Positions 42,484 through 51,080 of a stretch of 64,000 nt of DNA are shown here, piece after piece. The position numbers and the translations under genes are program-made. The stretch spans positions 806,001 to 870,000 of the forward strand of contig NZ_LGKO01000005.1 of NCBI RefSeq assembly GCF_001306145.1. The letters run 5' to 3'. Within the stretch, counting starts at the first letter, position 1. Each line of letters opens with the position of its first letter. Under the pieces are notes generated by a model, which was given only the letters and a program-made list of their open reading frames with translations, made no database searches and had not been told where the DNA came from. This stretch comes from Thermanaerothrix daxensis. GTDB lineage: Bacteria > Chloroflexota > Anaerolineae > Anaerolineales > Anaerolineaceae.

Positions 42484-43170
42484 TCAATCTACAAAGCGGT
42501 ATTTGATGAGTGCCCAGAGCGCTTCAAATGCATCCCAGGCCTTGATTTTCTTTCCCTCGGAGTAATCGCGCGGGTTGAAGTCAATGGGCACTTCGTAAAT
42601 TCGAATGCGGCGCTTGAGGATTTTAGCCGTGAACTCGGGTTCGAAGTCAAAGCGCTGTGCCCGCAAGGGGATATTCTGAATTGCCTCGCGCTTGAAGACC
42701 TTATATCCGGTTTCCATGTCGCTCAGGATGTTGTTATAGAGCACATTGGTGATAAGGGTCAGCAAGCGGTTGGCGACCATGTTCCAGAAGAGGATGGGGC
42801 GGCGTGCACCTCCTAAGAATCGGGAGCCGTATACCACCTCGGCAATGCCTTCTTCAATGGGGCGCAGGAGTTTGGGGTATTCTCGAGGATCGTATTCCAA
42901 ATCTGCATCCTGAATGATAATCACATCGCCACGAGCGTTTTGAATGCCGGTGCGTACGGCGGCTCCTTTGCCGGCATTTGCTTGGTGCAGGATCACGCGG
43001 ATGGGAGGCAGGTTTTCCAGCTCTTTTAAAATCTCGCGCGTTCCGTCGGTGGAGCCATCGTCTACAATAATGACCTCGTAAATCAGGCCGGTATCCAGGA
43101 CGCGCTGTACGATCTCACGAATGGTTTGACGTTCGTTATAAACCGGAATAACTACGCTGACTTTCATCAT
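42484..43170 (-). CDS. Glycosyltransferase family 2 (dolichol-/polyprenyl-phosphate mannosyltransferase-like)
   Basis: A 228-residue GT-A glycosyltransferase with the DPM1/GtrB start VSVVIPVYNERQTI, the nucleotide-binding VDDGSTDGT and the metal-binding IIQDADLEYDP, then GSRFLGG and LSDMETGYKVF. There are no C-terminal membrane helices. It probably loads a sugar onto polyprenyl phosphate at the inner membrane, feeding a GT-C or envelope polymer pathway. The ATG lies exactly where transcription from the TTGCAT/TATAAT promoter (43177-43205) should begin, and no Shine-Dalgarno sequence is seen, so it is a leaderless candidate. Confidence 0.9.
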   Translation of the reverse strand: MMKVSVVIPVYNERQTIREIVQRVLDTGLIYEVIIVDDGSTDGTREILKELENLPPIRVILHQANAGKGAAVRTGIQNARGDVIIIQDADLEYDPREYPKLLRPIEEGIAEVVYGSRFLGGARRPILFWNMVANRLLTLITNVLYNNILSDMETGYKVFKREAIQNIPLRAQRFDFEPEFTAKILKRRIRIYEVPIDFNPRDYSEGKKIKAWDAFEALWALIKYRFVD

Positions 43171-43176
43171 GAAAGC

Positions 43177-43205
43177 ATTATATAAAAGGCAGGCTAATCA
43201 TGCAA
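43177..43205 (-). promoter_or_regulatory. Promoter of the GT2 gene, placed at the start codon
   Basis: On the minus strand TTGCAT (43200-43205) and TATAAT (43177-43182) are separated by 17 nt. The -10 ends about 6 nt before the ATG at 43170, which predicts a leaderless mRNA. Confidence 0.7.
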
Positions 43206-43214
43206 GCCGCTGCA

Positions 43215-43223
43215 TGCTATAAT
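43215..43223 (+). promoter_or_regulatory. Extended -10 promoter of the AAA+ ATPase gene
   Basis: TGCTATAAT is a consensus extended -10, with the start predicted near 43230 and a leader of about 40 nt that carries GGAGG. It is divergent from the GT2 promoter. Confidence 0.62.
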
Positions 43224-43270
43224 CGGAAATAATCAGGCAATTATTCCCTCATGATGGAGGTCATAAAAGG

Positions 43271-44617
43271 ATGAGTACCCCTGCTCGCCCCGGTACAACC
43301 GGCAATACCTCACTGCCCCCGGTTGAGCCTCCTCCTTTTGTTCCACCTCCGATCACTCGAATTGACGAAACCGGTCTCTCTCCTCTCTGGCTGCAAGATC
43401 TGGTGCTTAAGATCTTCTATTTCCAGGGATACATGAGCGGTTTTAAGGTGGCGGAGGAGATCGCCTTACCTTTTACAGGGGTGGTGGATCAGATCCTGGA
43501 TGCATTGAAACGTGAAAAATGCATCGAGGTGCGCACTTCGCAGATGGGTTTAGGGGAGGGCGCGTATGTTTATGGAATTACAGGTGTTGGCATTGCACGC
43601 GCGCGAGAAGCACTGGAACGCAGCCAATATGCGGGTCCTGCACCGGTGCCCTTGCACGCCTATAACGAGGCAATTCGTAAACAGAGTCGAGGGCGTCTTC
43701 AGGTAACCAGCCGTCTCCTGCGCCAGGTGCTCTCTCATCTGGTTCTTTCCGAAAGCACTTATCAGCGAATTGGACCGGCGGTCAATTCGGGCACTTCAAT
43801 TTTCCTTTATGGCCCACCTGGTAACGGTAAAACCTCGGTAGCCCGCGCCATTGGGGATTTGATCCAGGTGCAGAGCATGTATATCCCGTACGCGCTTTAT
43901 GTAGATGGCCAGGTTATAAAACTTTATGATTCGGTAAATCACCAGCGCGTGCCTGAAGAAAACGTAGCCCAGGGAACTGGTGCGCTGCGCACCGGTGCAA
44001 GACGCGACCCCCGCTGGGTGTTGATCCGACGCCCGTTCATTGTAACCGGCGGAGAACTCACCCTGGCTGGTCTGGATCTGGTCTTTGATGATACGCTGAA
44101 ATATTACGAGGCCCCGTTCCAGGTTAAGGCAAACGGAGGCATTCTGTTGATTGACGATTTCGGGCGTCAGCTAGTACGTCCGCGCGATCTGCTGAATCGC
44201 TGGATTGTGCCGCTTGAAAATCGCATTGATTACATGACTCTGCACACCGGACGAAAGTTTGAGATTCCGTTTGATGTGCTGGTCATTTTCTCCACCAATA
44301 TTCCTCCTAAGGACTTGGTAGATGAGGCGTTCCTAAGACGCTTGCGTCATAAGATTGAGATCCAAGATCCTTCTTACGAAGAGTATCGTGAGATTTTCCG
44401 TCGTGTGGCCGCTCAAAAAGGGGTCAAATACAGCGACCAGGGTCTGGCTTATCTGCTACAGGAACACTATATCAAACGCAACCGCAAACTACGCGCTTCC
44501 CACCCGCGAGATTTATGCGATCAGATTCTGGATATCTCGCGCTATCTGGGTGTAGAGCCAGAAATGAGCACCGATCTCATTGATCGGGCAGCAGAATCTT
44601 ACTTTGTTGAGTTGTGA
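43271..44617 (+). CDS. AAA+ ATPase with N-terminal proline-rich and winged-helix-like region
   Basis: A 448-residue protein of unclear role. Residues 1-35 are proline-rich. Residues about 40-125 look like a winged-helix unit (FKVAEEIALPFTGVVDQILDAL, then a wing-like turn). The AAA+ core has Walker A GPPGNGKTS (about 181-189), Walker B ILLIDD near 293-298, sensor-1-like IFSTN and an arginine-rich FLRRLRHKIEI helix. A C-terminal helical lid follows. It probably remodels a protein or nucleic-acid partner using ATP. It overlaps the downstream glycerophosphodiesterase by 4 bp. I do not recognise a named family. Confidence 0.8.
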   Translation: MSTPARPGTTGNTSLPPVEPPPFVPPPITRIDETGLSPLWLQDLVLKIFYFQGYMSGFKVAEEIALPFTGVVDQILDALKREKCIEVRTSQMGLGEGAYVYGITGVGIARAREALERSQYAGPAPVPLHAYNEAIRKQSRGRLQVTSRLLRQVLSHLVLSESTYQRIGPAVNSGTSIFLYGPPGNGKTSVARAIGDLIQVQSMYIPYALYVDGQVIKLYDSVNHQRVPEENVAQGTGALRTGARRDPRWVLIRRPFIVTGGELTLAGLDLVFDDTLKYYEAPFQVKANGGILLIDDFGRQLVRPRDLLNRWIVPLENRIDYMTLHTGRKFEIPFDVLVIFSTNIPPKDLVDEAFLRRLRHKIEIQDPSYEEYREIFRRVAAQKGVKYSDQGLAYLLQEHYIKRNRKLRASHPRDLCDQILDISRYLGVEPEMSTDLIDRAAESYFVEL

Positions 44618-45414
44618 GTATGTTGGAGAAGTTGCCTCAACCTGTCATTTTTGCGCATCGCGGAGCCTCGGCATACGCTCCGGAGAATACCCTGGCAGCC
44701 TTCCGTCTGGCGGCTAAGCAAGGTGTGGAAGCCATTGAGTTGGATGCGAAACTAACCGCCGATGGCGAGGTGGTGGTCATCCACGATATGACTGTTGACC
44801 GCACGACTAACGGTCATGGGGAAGTACGCCGCTTACGCCTTGAGGAAATCAGAAGGTTGGATGCGGGGTCCTTCTTCTCAGAGGCTTATCGTGGCGAGAA
44901 GGTCCCCTTATTACGCGAAGTATTTGAAGAATTAGGTCAACGCTTGTTTATCAATGTGGAATTAACCAACTACAATGCTCCGCTGGATCCCCTCCCAGTC
45001 AAGGTGGCGCAGTTAGTCCGTGAATATCACCTGGAGGAACGCGTTCTTTTCTCCTCGTTTAATCCCTGGAACCTGCTCCGTATTCGTCGCCGACTACCAG
45101 AATGTCCGGTGGCTTTGCTGGCCCTGGAGGGACGCTCGGGCTGGTTAGCGCGTTCTGACCTGATGCACTGGGTTTCACCGCGCATTATTCACCCCTATTT
45201 TGCCGACGTCACCCCTGAATGGATAAGGCACGCGCATCAACGTGGACGGCGTATTCACGTTTGGACGGTCAACCGGGCAGAGGATCTGGAGACTCTTTTC
45301 CGTTGGGGGGTGGATGGGGTGTTTACGGATGATCCGATTCTGGCTATGCAGATTCGCTCTCGGGTGAAGGGGCTTGAGGCTGGCTCCGTGGACGAGGTGG
45401 TTGCGAGGTTATGA
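44614..45414 (+). CDS. Glycerophosphodiester phosphodiesterase
   Basis: A 266-residue GDPD-family TIM-barrel enzyme. The N-terminal signature is HRGASAYAPENTLAAF (His, Arg, Glu), followed by ELDAKLTADGEVVVIHD, which supplies metal ligands and the second catalytic histidine, and the C-terminal VWTVN and GVDGVFTDDP. It hydrolyses glycerophosphodiesters to glycerol-3-phosphate and an alcohol. No signal peptide is visible, so it is probably cytoplasmic. The start is a GTG overlapping the AAA+ stop (GTGA), and its own stop overlaps the GH3 start, making a three-gene coupled unit. Confidence 0.93.
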   Translation: MSMLEKLPQPVIFAHRGASAYAPENTLAAFRLAAKQGVEAIELDAKLTADGEVVVIHDMTVDRTTNGHGEVRRLRLEEIRRLDAGSFFSEAYRGEKVPLLREVFEELGQRLFINVELTNYNAPLDPLPVKVAQLVREYHLEERVLFSSFNPWNLLRIRRRLPECPVALLALEGRSGWLARSDLMHWVSPRIIHPYFADVTPEWIRHAHQRGRRIHVWTVNRAEDLETLFRWGVDGVFTDDPILAMQIRSRVKGLEAGSVDEVVARL

Positions 45415-48299
45415 GTCGAGGTAGGCAGACTAAGATTGAAGATGAGCGCGCGAACCGGTACTGGGGGTGGGTGGTGCGTATTGGTTTGCTAATCCTTGCT
45501 CTAATGGCTCTTTTAGGTGGATCACCCACGCCGAGTCTTGCTCAAACTTCCCCCAATAGCGCTGAGGCACGTGCGCGTGAACTTTTGGCTCGTCTTTCGC
45601 CCGAGGAAAAGGTGGGGCAATTGTTCCTGGTGGGGTTTCAAGGCCGTGATGTCAGCCCGGGCACGCCGATTCATACGCTTATTACCCGCTACCATATTGG
45701 GGGTGTGGTTCTCAGTGCTGCCAATGATAACTTCACGGGCCCCGAAGGTACGGTGGCCCAAACTGCGGCTTTGATTCGCAATCTGCAGCAGGTGGCATGG
45801 GATATCACTCAGACCCCTGCTATGGATGTTCGAAGTGGGCAGCCCCTAGCTCTAACCTACATTCCCTTGTTGGTGGGAATTTCGCAGGAGGGGGATTTAT
45901 ATCCCAATGATCAAATTTTCAATGGGGTGACCCCCTTGCCCAGTGCCATGGCAGTGGGTGCCACCTGGAAACCGGCACTGGCTGAACAAGTGGGGCAGGT
46001 TCTGGGAAAAGAACTTTATGCCCTGGGGTTTAACCTCTACCTTGGTCCATCCTTGGACGTGTTGGATGTGCCGAATCTGGGCATCAGCGGTGAAGATTTG
46101 GGAACACGCACGTTTGGTGGTGATCCTTATTGGGTAGGTGAGATGGGAAAGGCGTTCATTCGAGGGGTGCACGCCGGGAGCAACGGGCGAATTGCGGTCA
46201 TAGCGAAGCATTTTCCGGGTCAGGGCAGTTCCGATCGTTCACCCGAAGAAGAGGTGGCCACGGTCAGGAAATCGCTGGAACAACTTAAGCAAGTTGAACT
46301 GGCACCTTTCTTTGCGGTGACCCAGGCGCTTCCTGGAAATCCTATTTCGCCAGATGGGGTACTCGTCTCGCATATTCGCTACCAGGGATTTCAAGGGAAT
46401 ATTCGTGCCAGCACACGCCCGATCTCATTAGATGCCACGGCGCTGGAACAATTGCTCAAACTTGAGCCGATTGGCATCTGGTATCAGGGGGGTGGGCTGA
46501 TCATTAGCGACAACCTGGGAAGCAATGCGGTAAAGCGCTTTTTTGATCCAACTGGCCAGAATTTTGACCCGCGTTTGGTAGCGCGCACAGCATTTCTGGC
46601 GGGCAATGATCTGCTTTACCTGAATAATTTTGTAGGGTCAGGAGATACAGATGCCTTCGACTCAATTGCGAAGACGCTGGATGCTTTTGTTCAGAAATAT
46701 CTGGAAGATCCAGCCTTCGCGGAGAGGGTGGACGCTTCGGTATTGCGCATCCTTACCCTCAAATTTCGTTTGTATCCTTCGTTTGTGCTGGAAGATGTGA
46801 TTCCCGAAGCAATTGCTTTGAACGAGGTAGGGCGCTCTCAATCTGTTGTCTTTGAAGTTGCCCGTCAATCTGTTACCCTGCTCAGCCCAGATGCGGCAGA
46901 CTTAAGTGATGCCCTGCCTCGTCCACCTGCCACTCGAGAAGGGATGATCTTCTTCACGGATGTAGAGAACGCCCGTCAATGCAGCACCTGCCCGGAGCAA
47001 TCTGTTTTCGCTGTAGATGGATTGAAGAAGGCTATTGTGCGTCTTTACGGGCCTCAGGCAGGCGGTCAGATCAACGAAGCCTATCTTTCTGCCTATTCAT
47101 TTCAGGACCTTACCGCTTATTTGAACGGCGGGCAGGAAATGACTGCCTTGGATAACAATCTGCGTCAAGCCGAATGGGTGATTTTCTCGATCTTGAATCC
47201 ACGTCGCGGGCATCCGGAAGCCAACGCCTTGCGACGATTGTTGACCGAACGTCCCGATCTGATCCGCAATAAACGGGTCATTGTATTTGCCTTCAATGCC
47301 CCCTATTATTTGGATGCTACCGACATCAGTAAGTTAACCGCCTATTATGCCGTATATAGTAAAGCGCCGCCTTTCCTGGACATGGCCGCACGCGTACTTT
47401 TTCAGGAAGTTGTGCCGGTTGGGGCGTCTCCGGTTTCAGTGCCCGGGATAGGCTACGATCTTATCACGGCGACTTCACCCGATCCAACGCAGGTGATCCC
47501 CATCATAGTGGAGCCGGTTGGGAGCGAAGGTGCCGCAATTCCCTCAAATACCCCTCAAATAACGGCAACGGAAGCCCCCTCGTTTAGAGTGGGTGACGTT
47601 ATCTCCATACGTACTGGATTGATTTATGACCACAATCGTAATCCCGTGCCGGATGGAACGGTTGTGCGGTTTATGGTCACGGCAGGGGTGGGGGAAAAGC
47701 GTATTCAACAACAGATTGAGACGGTAACCGTTCAAGGGGTGGCGCAGACCACTTACAAGATTACTGAGACCAGCCCAATTGAAATTCGCGCCGCCAGCGA
47801 TCCGGCGTTGTTGTCGCAGATCATTACCATCAACATAATAAATGGTCAGGAAGCGGCTGTAACGGCCGTTTTACCAACCACGATCCCCACTGAAGTTCCC
47901 GAGAGGACTGTGACACCTGCCGAGATCACCCCGACTCCTACTGTAGAACCCCCAACAGCCGAGGAGGAGACCTTGCCTTTCGGGGTGGGGTTGATTTCCC
48001 TGGTAGTGGTCTGGGGCATTGGTCTTGGTGTCGGGGGGATAGCCGCCAAAAAGCTTGCAATGCGTTTGGCCTATCAGCAATCTATGTTTACGATTATTGG
48101 GGGAATGGTGGCTTACGTGGCGACGTTATTGCTACCTGCCTCTCGAAGTGGTTTCTTGCAGGCCGGGTTGCCGGGGATTCTGGTAGCCATCTTATTGGGG
48201 TGTGGTGTGGGTTGGGGGCTGGGACGCTTATGGCAGGTGGCAGGAGGCCAGATGCGCACCTGGCTGGAGCATTGGCTTGGGATCAACGAATCAGAGTGA
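45411..48299 (+). CDS. Secreted, membrane-anchored glycoside hydrolase family 3 protein with atypical dyad
   Basis: A 962-residue protein. An N-terminal signal or anchor (about 21-45, ending SLAQ) precedes a GH3 catalytic barrel. The KHFPGQG motif lies at 266-272 and the likely nucleophile Asp367 is in IISDNLG. NagZ enzymes carry a DSH acid/base dyad after KHFPG, but here the sequence is SSDRSPEEE with no histidine. A second domain, an Ig-like/beta domain (about 740-800, GDVISIRTGLIYDHN), a Thr/Pro-rich linker and two or three C-terminal membrane helices follow. It may act on cell-wall or environmental glycans. It overlaps the converging kinase by 17 bp. Confidence 0.87.
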   Translation: MSRGRQTKIEDERANRYWGWVVRIGLLILALMALLGGSPTPSLAQTSPNSAEARARELLARLSPEEKVGQLFLVGFQGRDVSPGTPIHTLITRYHIGGVVLSAANDNFTGPEGTVAQTAALIRNLQQVAWDITQTPAMDVRSGQPLALTYIPLLVGISQEGDLYPNDQIFNGVTPLPSAMAVGATWKPALAEQVGQVLGKELYALGFNLYLGPSLDVLDVPNLGISGEDLGTRTFGGDPYWVGEMGKAFIRGVHAGSNGRIAVIAKHFPGQGSSDRSPEEEVATVRKSLEQLKQVELAPFFAVTQALPGNPISPDGVLVSHIRYQGFQGNIRASTRPISLDATALEQLLKLEPIGIWYQGGGLIISDNLGSNAVKRFFDPTGQNFDPRLVARTAFLAGNDLLYLNNFVGSGDTDAFDSIAKTLDAFVQKYLEDPAFAERVDASVLRILTLKFRLYPSFVLEDVIPEAIALNEVGRSQSVVFEVARQSVTLLSPDAADLSDALPRPPATREGMIFFTDVENARQCSTCPEQSVFAVDGLKKAIVRLYGPQAGGQINEAYLSAYSFQDLTAYLNGGQEMTALDNNLRQAEWVIFSILNPRRGHPEANALRRLLTERPDLIRNKRVIVFAFNAPYYLDATDISKLTAYYAVYSKAPPFLDMAARVLFQEVVPVGASPVSVPGIGYDLITATSPDPTQVIPIIVEPVGSEGAAIPSNTPQITATEAPSFRVGDVISIRTGLIYDHNRNPVPDGTVVRFMVTAGVGEKRIQQQIETVTVQGVAQTTYKITETSPIEIRAASDPALLSQIITINIINGQEAAVTAVLPTTIPTEVPERTVTPAEITPTPTVEPPTAEEETLPFGVGLISLVVVWGIGLGVGGIAAKKLAMRLAYQQSMFTIIGGMVAYVATLLLPASRSGFLQAGLPGILVAILLGCGVGWGLGRLWQVAGGQMRTWLEHWLGINESE

Positions 48300-49272
48300 T
48301 CATCAGCCCTAGCAGTGTCAGTGCAATGGCAGTATAAAGCAATAAGCGCTCCGCAGGCAGTGCCAGGAAGTACCACTTAGGGTATTTGATCTGCCTTGGA
48401 AGTGAGCGGGGATAGGTTGGTCGGTCCCCAATTAAACTGAGGCGAAATTGTTCTACGCTTTCAGGGCGTTCGCTGGGATGTAAGCCCATGGCCCACAGAA
48501 TGGCACGTTCGGTGCGGAGACTGATGGCAGGGTTGATTTGGCGGGGAGGAATCAGAGCCTCGGGGTTAAGGAAACGCTCTTTGGCATCCGCTGGAGGGGT
48601 GTTGGTGAGCAGGTGGTATAGCGTAGCACCAAAGGCATAAATATCGCTGCGGACATCGGTGTGCCCCCCGTCGCCTCCGTATTGTTCCAGAGGCGTGTAG
48701 AGGGCTGTGCCCTGACCTTGCAAGATGGTAATCGTCACTTCCCCTGGCGCCAGCATTTTGACCAAACCAAAATCCACCAATTTGAGCAATCCGCTGGGTG
48801 TGATTTTGAGATTGCTGGGCTTGATATCCCGATGCAAAATAGGAGGATTCTGGCTATGCAAGTAGGTCAAGGCATCGGCGAGCTGATTAGCCCAGTTCAG
48901 AACATCGCTTTCGGGCAAGAACTCGCGGCGGGCTTTGGCTTCCAGCATTAATGTGCGCAGGTCCTTGCCTGGAATGTAATCCATGACCAGATAGTCACGC
49001 TCTTCGACCGAAAAGAAGTCCGAAACCTTGGGAAGATTCGGGTGATCCAACCGCGCCAGGACGGTGGCTTCACGGAAAAACTGCTCTCGGGCTTCTTTGA
49101 GCAGCTCCGGAGGCAATGAACGGTCGTATTCGACTTCCTTGAGTGCACATTGACGCCCCTCCAGACGCAGGTCGTCAGCCAGATAAATATTCCCCATCCC
49201 GCCATGGCCGATGATTCGGCGGATGCGGTAGCGGTTCCGCAGAATACTCCCGGCTTTCAGGGGTAAGGGCAT
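48283..49272 (-). CDS. Hanks-type serine/threonine protein kinase with C-terminal membrane anchor
   Basis: A 329-residue eukaryotic-like kinase. The glycine loop is GHGGMGNIY (22-30), Lys45 lies in CALKEV, the catalytic loop HRDIKPSN is at 147-154 and DFG at 167-169, so it should be active. A single hydrophobic helix lies at the C-terminus (about 307-327) with no extracellular sensor (no PASTA domain). It would face the cytoplasm. It is divergent from the FHA regulator gene and shares a 155-bp promoter region with it. FHA domains bind phosphothreonine, so the neighbour is a likely target. Confidence 0.93.
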   Translation of the reverse strand: MPLPLKAGSILRNRYRIRRIIGHGGMGNIYLADDLRLEGRQCALKEVEYDRSLPPELLKEAREQFFREATVLARLDHPNLPKVSDFFSVEERDYLVMDYIPGKDLRTLMLEAKARREFLPESDVLNWANQLADALTYLHSQNPPILHRDIKPSNLKITPSGLLKLVDFGLVKMLAPGEVTITILQGQGTALYTPLEQYGGDGGHTDVRSDIYAFGATLYHLLTNTPPADAKERFLNPEALIPPRQINPAISLRTERAILWAMGLHPSERPESVEQFRLSLIGDRPTYPRSLPRQIKYPKWYFLALPAERLLLYTAIALTLLGLMITLIR

Positions 49273-49366
49273 GGTGGTGACTTCCTGACATCATTGAGAG
49301 TGGCTGGCATCTTAATAGCGGCGTAAATGCCAACCGAAAAGGGCGTACCTTCTGTGGTCATTTTCT

Positions 49367-49379
49367 GTTATATTATAAC
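49367..49379. promoter_or_regulatory. Palindromic -10-like element shared by kinase and FHA genes
   Basis: GTTATATTATAAC is an exact 13-bp palindrome. It contains TATAAT on the minus strand (49372-49377) and TATTAT on the plus strand (49371-49376). It could serve as a bidirectional -10 or as a regulator site. No -35 match is clear on either side. Confidence 0.45.
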
Positions 49380-49427
49380 TGAGGGTCGGTGGACTGTTTG
49401 AAGCGATTTCTGAGCCTGGGAGCCTGA

Positions 49428-50111
49428 TTGAGGAACATGCTAGAAAAAGATTTGCCGCTACTTATCGGTCAGACGGGGCCATTGAACGGGCAGCGCTGGG
49501 CTATTGATCGGGTGTTAACTATTGGACGCGATGCGCAGTGTGAGGTGGTGATCCCCGATCGTCAGGTCTCCCGTTATCATGCGCGGTTGGTGCCTGATGA
49601 GGAGGGGGTGCTTTTAGAGGACTTAGGAAGCAAAAATGGGACCTTTCGTAATGGTCAGCGTATTGAAGGTGAAGTGCGATTAGAGGATGGGGATTTGATC
49701 CAGATTGCGCTGGTGCAACATTTTGTGTTTCTGGCTTCCGATGCCACCCTCCCTCTCCTGGAGCCATTAGTCGTACCTGGGGAGAGAGAATCTGAGCCCT
49801 GGCGGCGGCGCCTGTATTTAGACAGGCAGTCTCATCGCGTGTGGGTGGCGGGGCGCGAGGTTCTACCTCCTTTGTCGGTCCCCCAGTTTCGTCTCCTGGA
49901 ACTGCTTTATGAACATCAGGGGGAAGCGGTATCACGGCAGGAAATTATTTCCGCAGTGTGGGGGAATGAGCAGGCATTGGGTGTATCCGACCAGGCGTTG
50001 GATGCGTTGGTGCGACGGTTGAGAGATCGCCTTGCTGCAAGTGATGAGTACCCATACTTGGTGACCGTGCGGGGTTACGGATTTCGTCTGGATAATCCGT
50101 TGTACCCATGA
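49428..50111 (+). CDS. FHA domain fused to OmpR/PhoB-type DNA-binding domain
   Basis: A 227-residue two-domain protein. The N-terminal FHA domain has the phosphothreonine-binding residues GR (33-34), SRYH (48-51) and SKNG (68-71). The C-terminal winged-helix domain of the OmpR/PhoB class begins near 125 and ends with the wing LVTVRGYGFRL. There is no receiver domain. It is probably a transcription regulator whose activity depends on binding a phosphorylated partner. The start may be TTG 49428 (GGGAG 5 nt upstream) or ATG 49437. It is divergent from the kinase gene. Confidence 0.88.
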   Translation: MRNMLEKDLPLLIGQTGPLNGQRWAIDRVLTIGRDAQCEVVIPDRQVSRYHARLVPDEEGVLLEDLGSKNGTFRNGQRIEGEVRLEDGDLIQIALVQHFVFLASDATLPLLEPLVVPGERESEPWRRRLYLDRQSHRVWVAGREVLPPLSVPQFRLLELLYEHQGEAVSRQEIISAVWGNEQALGVSDQALDALVRRLRDRLAASDEYPYLVTVRGYGFRLDNPLYP

Positions 50112-50173
50112 ATTTGAAAAGCAACTGTTAGGTATGGAGAATTGACGAGAGAGCCAGCGGCGATTAAGATAAA

Positions 50174-51079
50174 GTGCAGAAACCTGAGAGTCCGTCGTTG
50201 CCAGAGTCATTGAATGCCAAGATAAGGGGTGGGAAAATTGTGAAGCGAAAAAATCGAAAGTCCGCTACACAAAATACGGGGGCATCTATTCAGGAAGGGA
50301 CAAAGTCCAATCTCAAATCCACACGGCGCTCGGGGGGATTGGCGATTGATTCTGATCCGGTTGAAGCGGTTCCCTCTGCCGCTGGGGTCTCGGAGCGCAC
50401 GGTGCCCGTGCGTTTTCTGCTTGGGGTGTTGGGAGGAGGCCCGATTGGCTTAACCCGTGATCTTTCCAGTAAATTCTGGGATGGCCTGATCCCAATGGCG
50501 GCACTTGTGTTGCTAACGCTTGTATTGCATATGCTGGCCGCCCCTATTCAGGGGTTTTGGGGGAATTCGGGGTTGTTGGTTTATTTGGTTTCTTTACTAG
50601 GCCTGGGAGTGGTATTGCTCAATCATGCCATTCTCCAGACATACTCGGAAATTGCGCGGGGGTGGCTGGGGCTTGCCAGTGGGATTGTGATGTGGTACGT
50701 GATCTTGCTCAGTGAAAAAATCGGGGGTGCCCAAATACCGGGAGCCACTATTCTCTTGCTATTGGTTGTTATTGGGTTGGTTAGTGCTATTTTGTGGAAA
50801 TCAGTGTTTCCTATCGGGATCAAGTTCTTTGTCCTCAGTGTATTCCTGGCTGCGGTTGCCCGCTTCTGGATCACTTCCCAGCAACTTATGGCTACAGCAT
50901 GGCCGTTATTTAACTCTAGCTTGATCATTTCGGGCTACGTGGCCCTGGCGGCGTTGGTGTTCGTTTTGGTGTGGATCATTGTGTTGAGCAAGGAGCGCAC
51001 CCAACGTTTGTGGGCAGCAATGTGGGGCTGGTTCTGGGCCTTACAAGTACTCTCGGTGTTTCTAGGTAAACCCCTTTAG
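50174..51079 (+). CDS. Membrane protein with basic N-terminal tail, unknown function
   Basis: A protein of up to 301 residues. About 75 residues are polar and basic (RKNRKS, RRSGG), and about five or six hydrophobic helices follow from residue 95. The helical part resembles YIP1-like small membrane domains, but I cannot confirm that. The frame starts at GTG 50174 without a ribosome-binding site. GTG 50240, with GGGTGGG about 6 nt before it, may be the real start. It lies 62 bp after the FHA regulator on the same strand and may be co-transcribed. It converges on the GT4 gene with a 1-bp gap. Confidence 0.7.
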   Translation: MQKPESPSLPESLNAKIRGGKIVKRKNRKSATQNTGASIQEGTKSNLKSTRRSGGLAIDSDPVEAVPSAAGVSERTVPVRFLLGVLGGGPIGLTRDLSSKFWDGLIPMAALVLLTLVLHMLAAPIQGFWGNSGLLVYLVSLLGLGVVLLNHAILQTYSEIARGWLGLASGIVMWYVILLSEKIGGAQIPGATILLLLVVIGLVSAILWKSVFPIGIKFFVLSVFLAAVARFWITSQQLMATAWPLFNSSLIISGYVALAALVFVLVWIIVLSKERTQRLWAAMWGWFWALQVLSVFLGKPL

Positions 51080-51080
51080 T

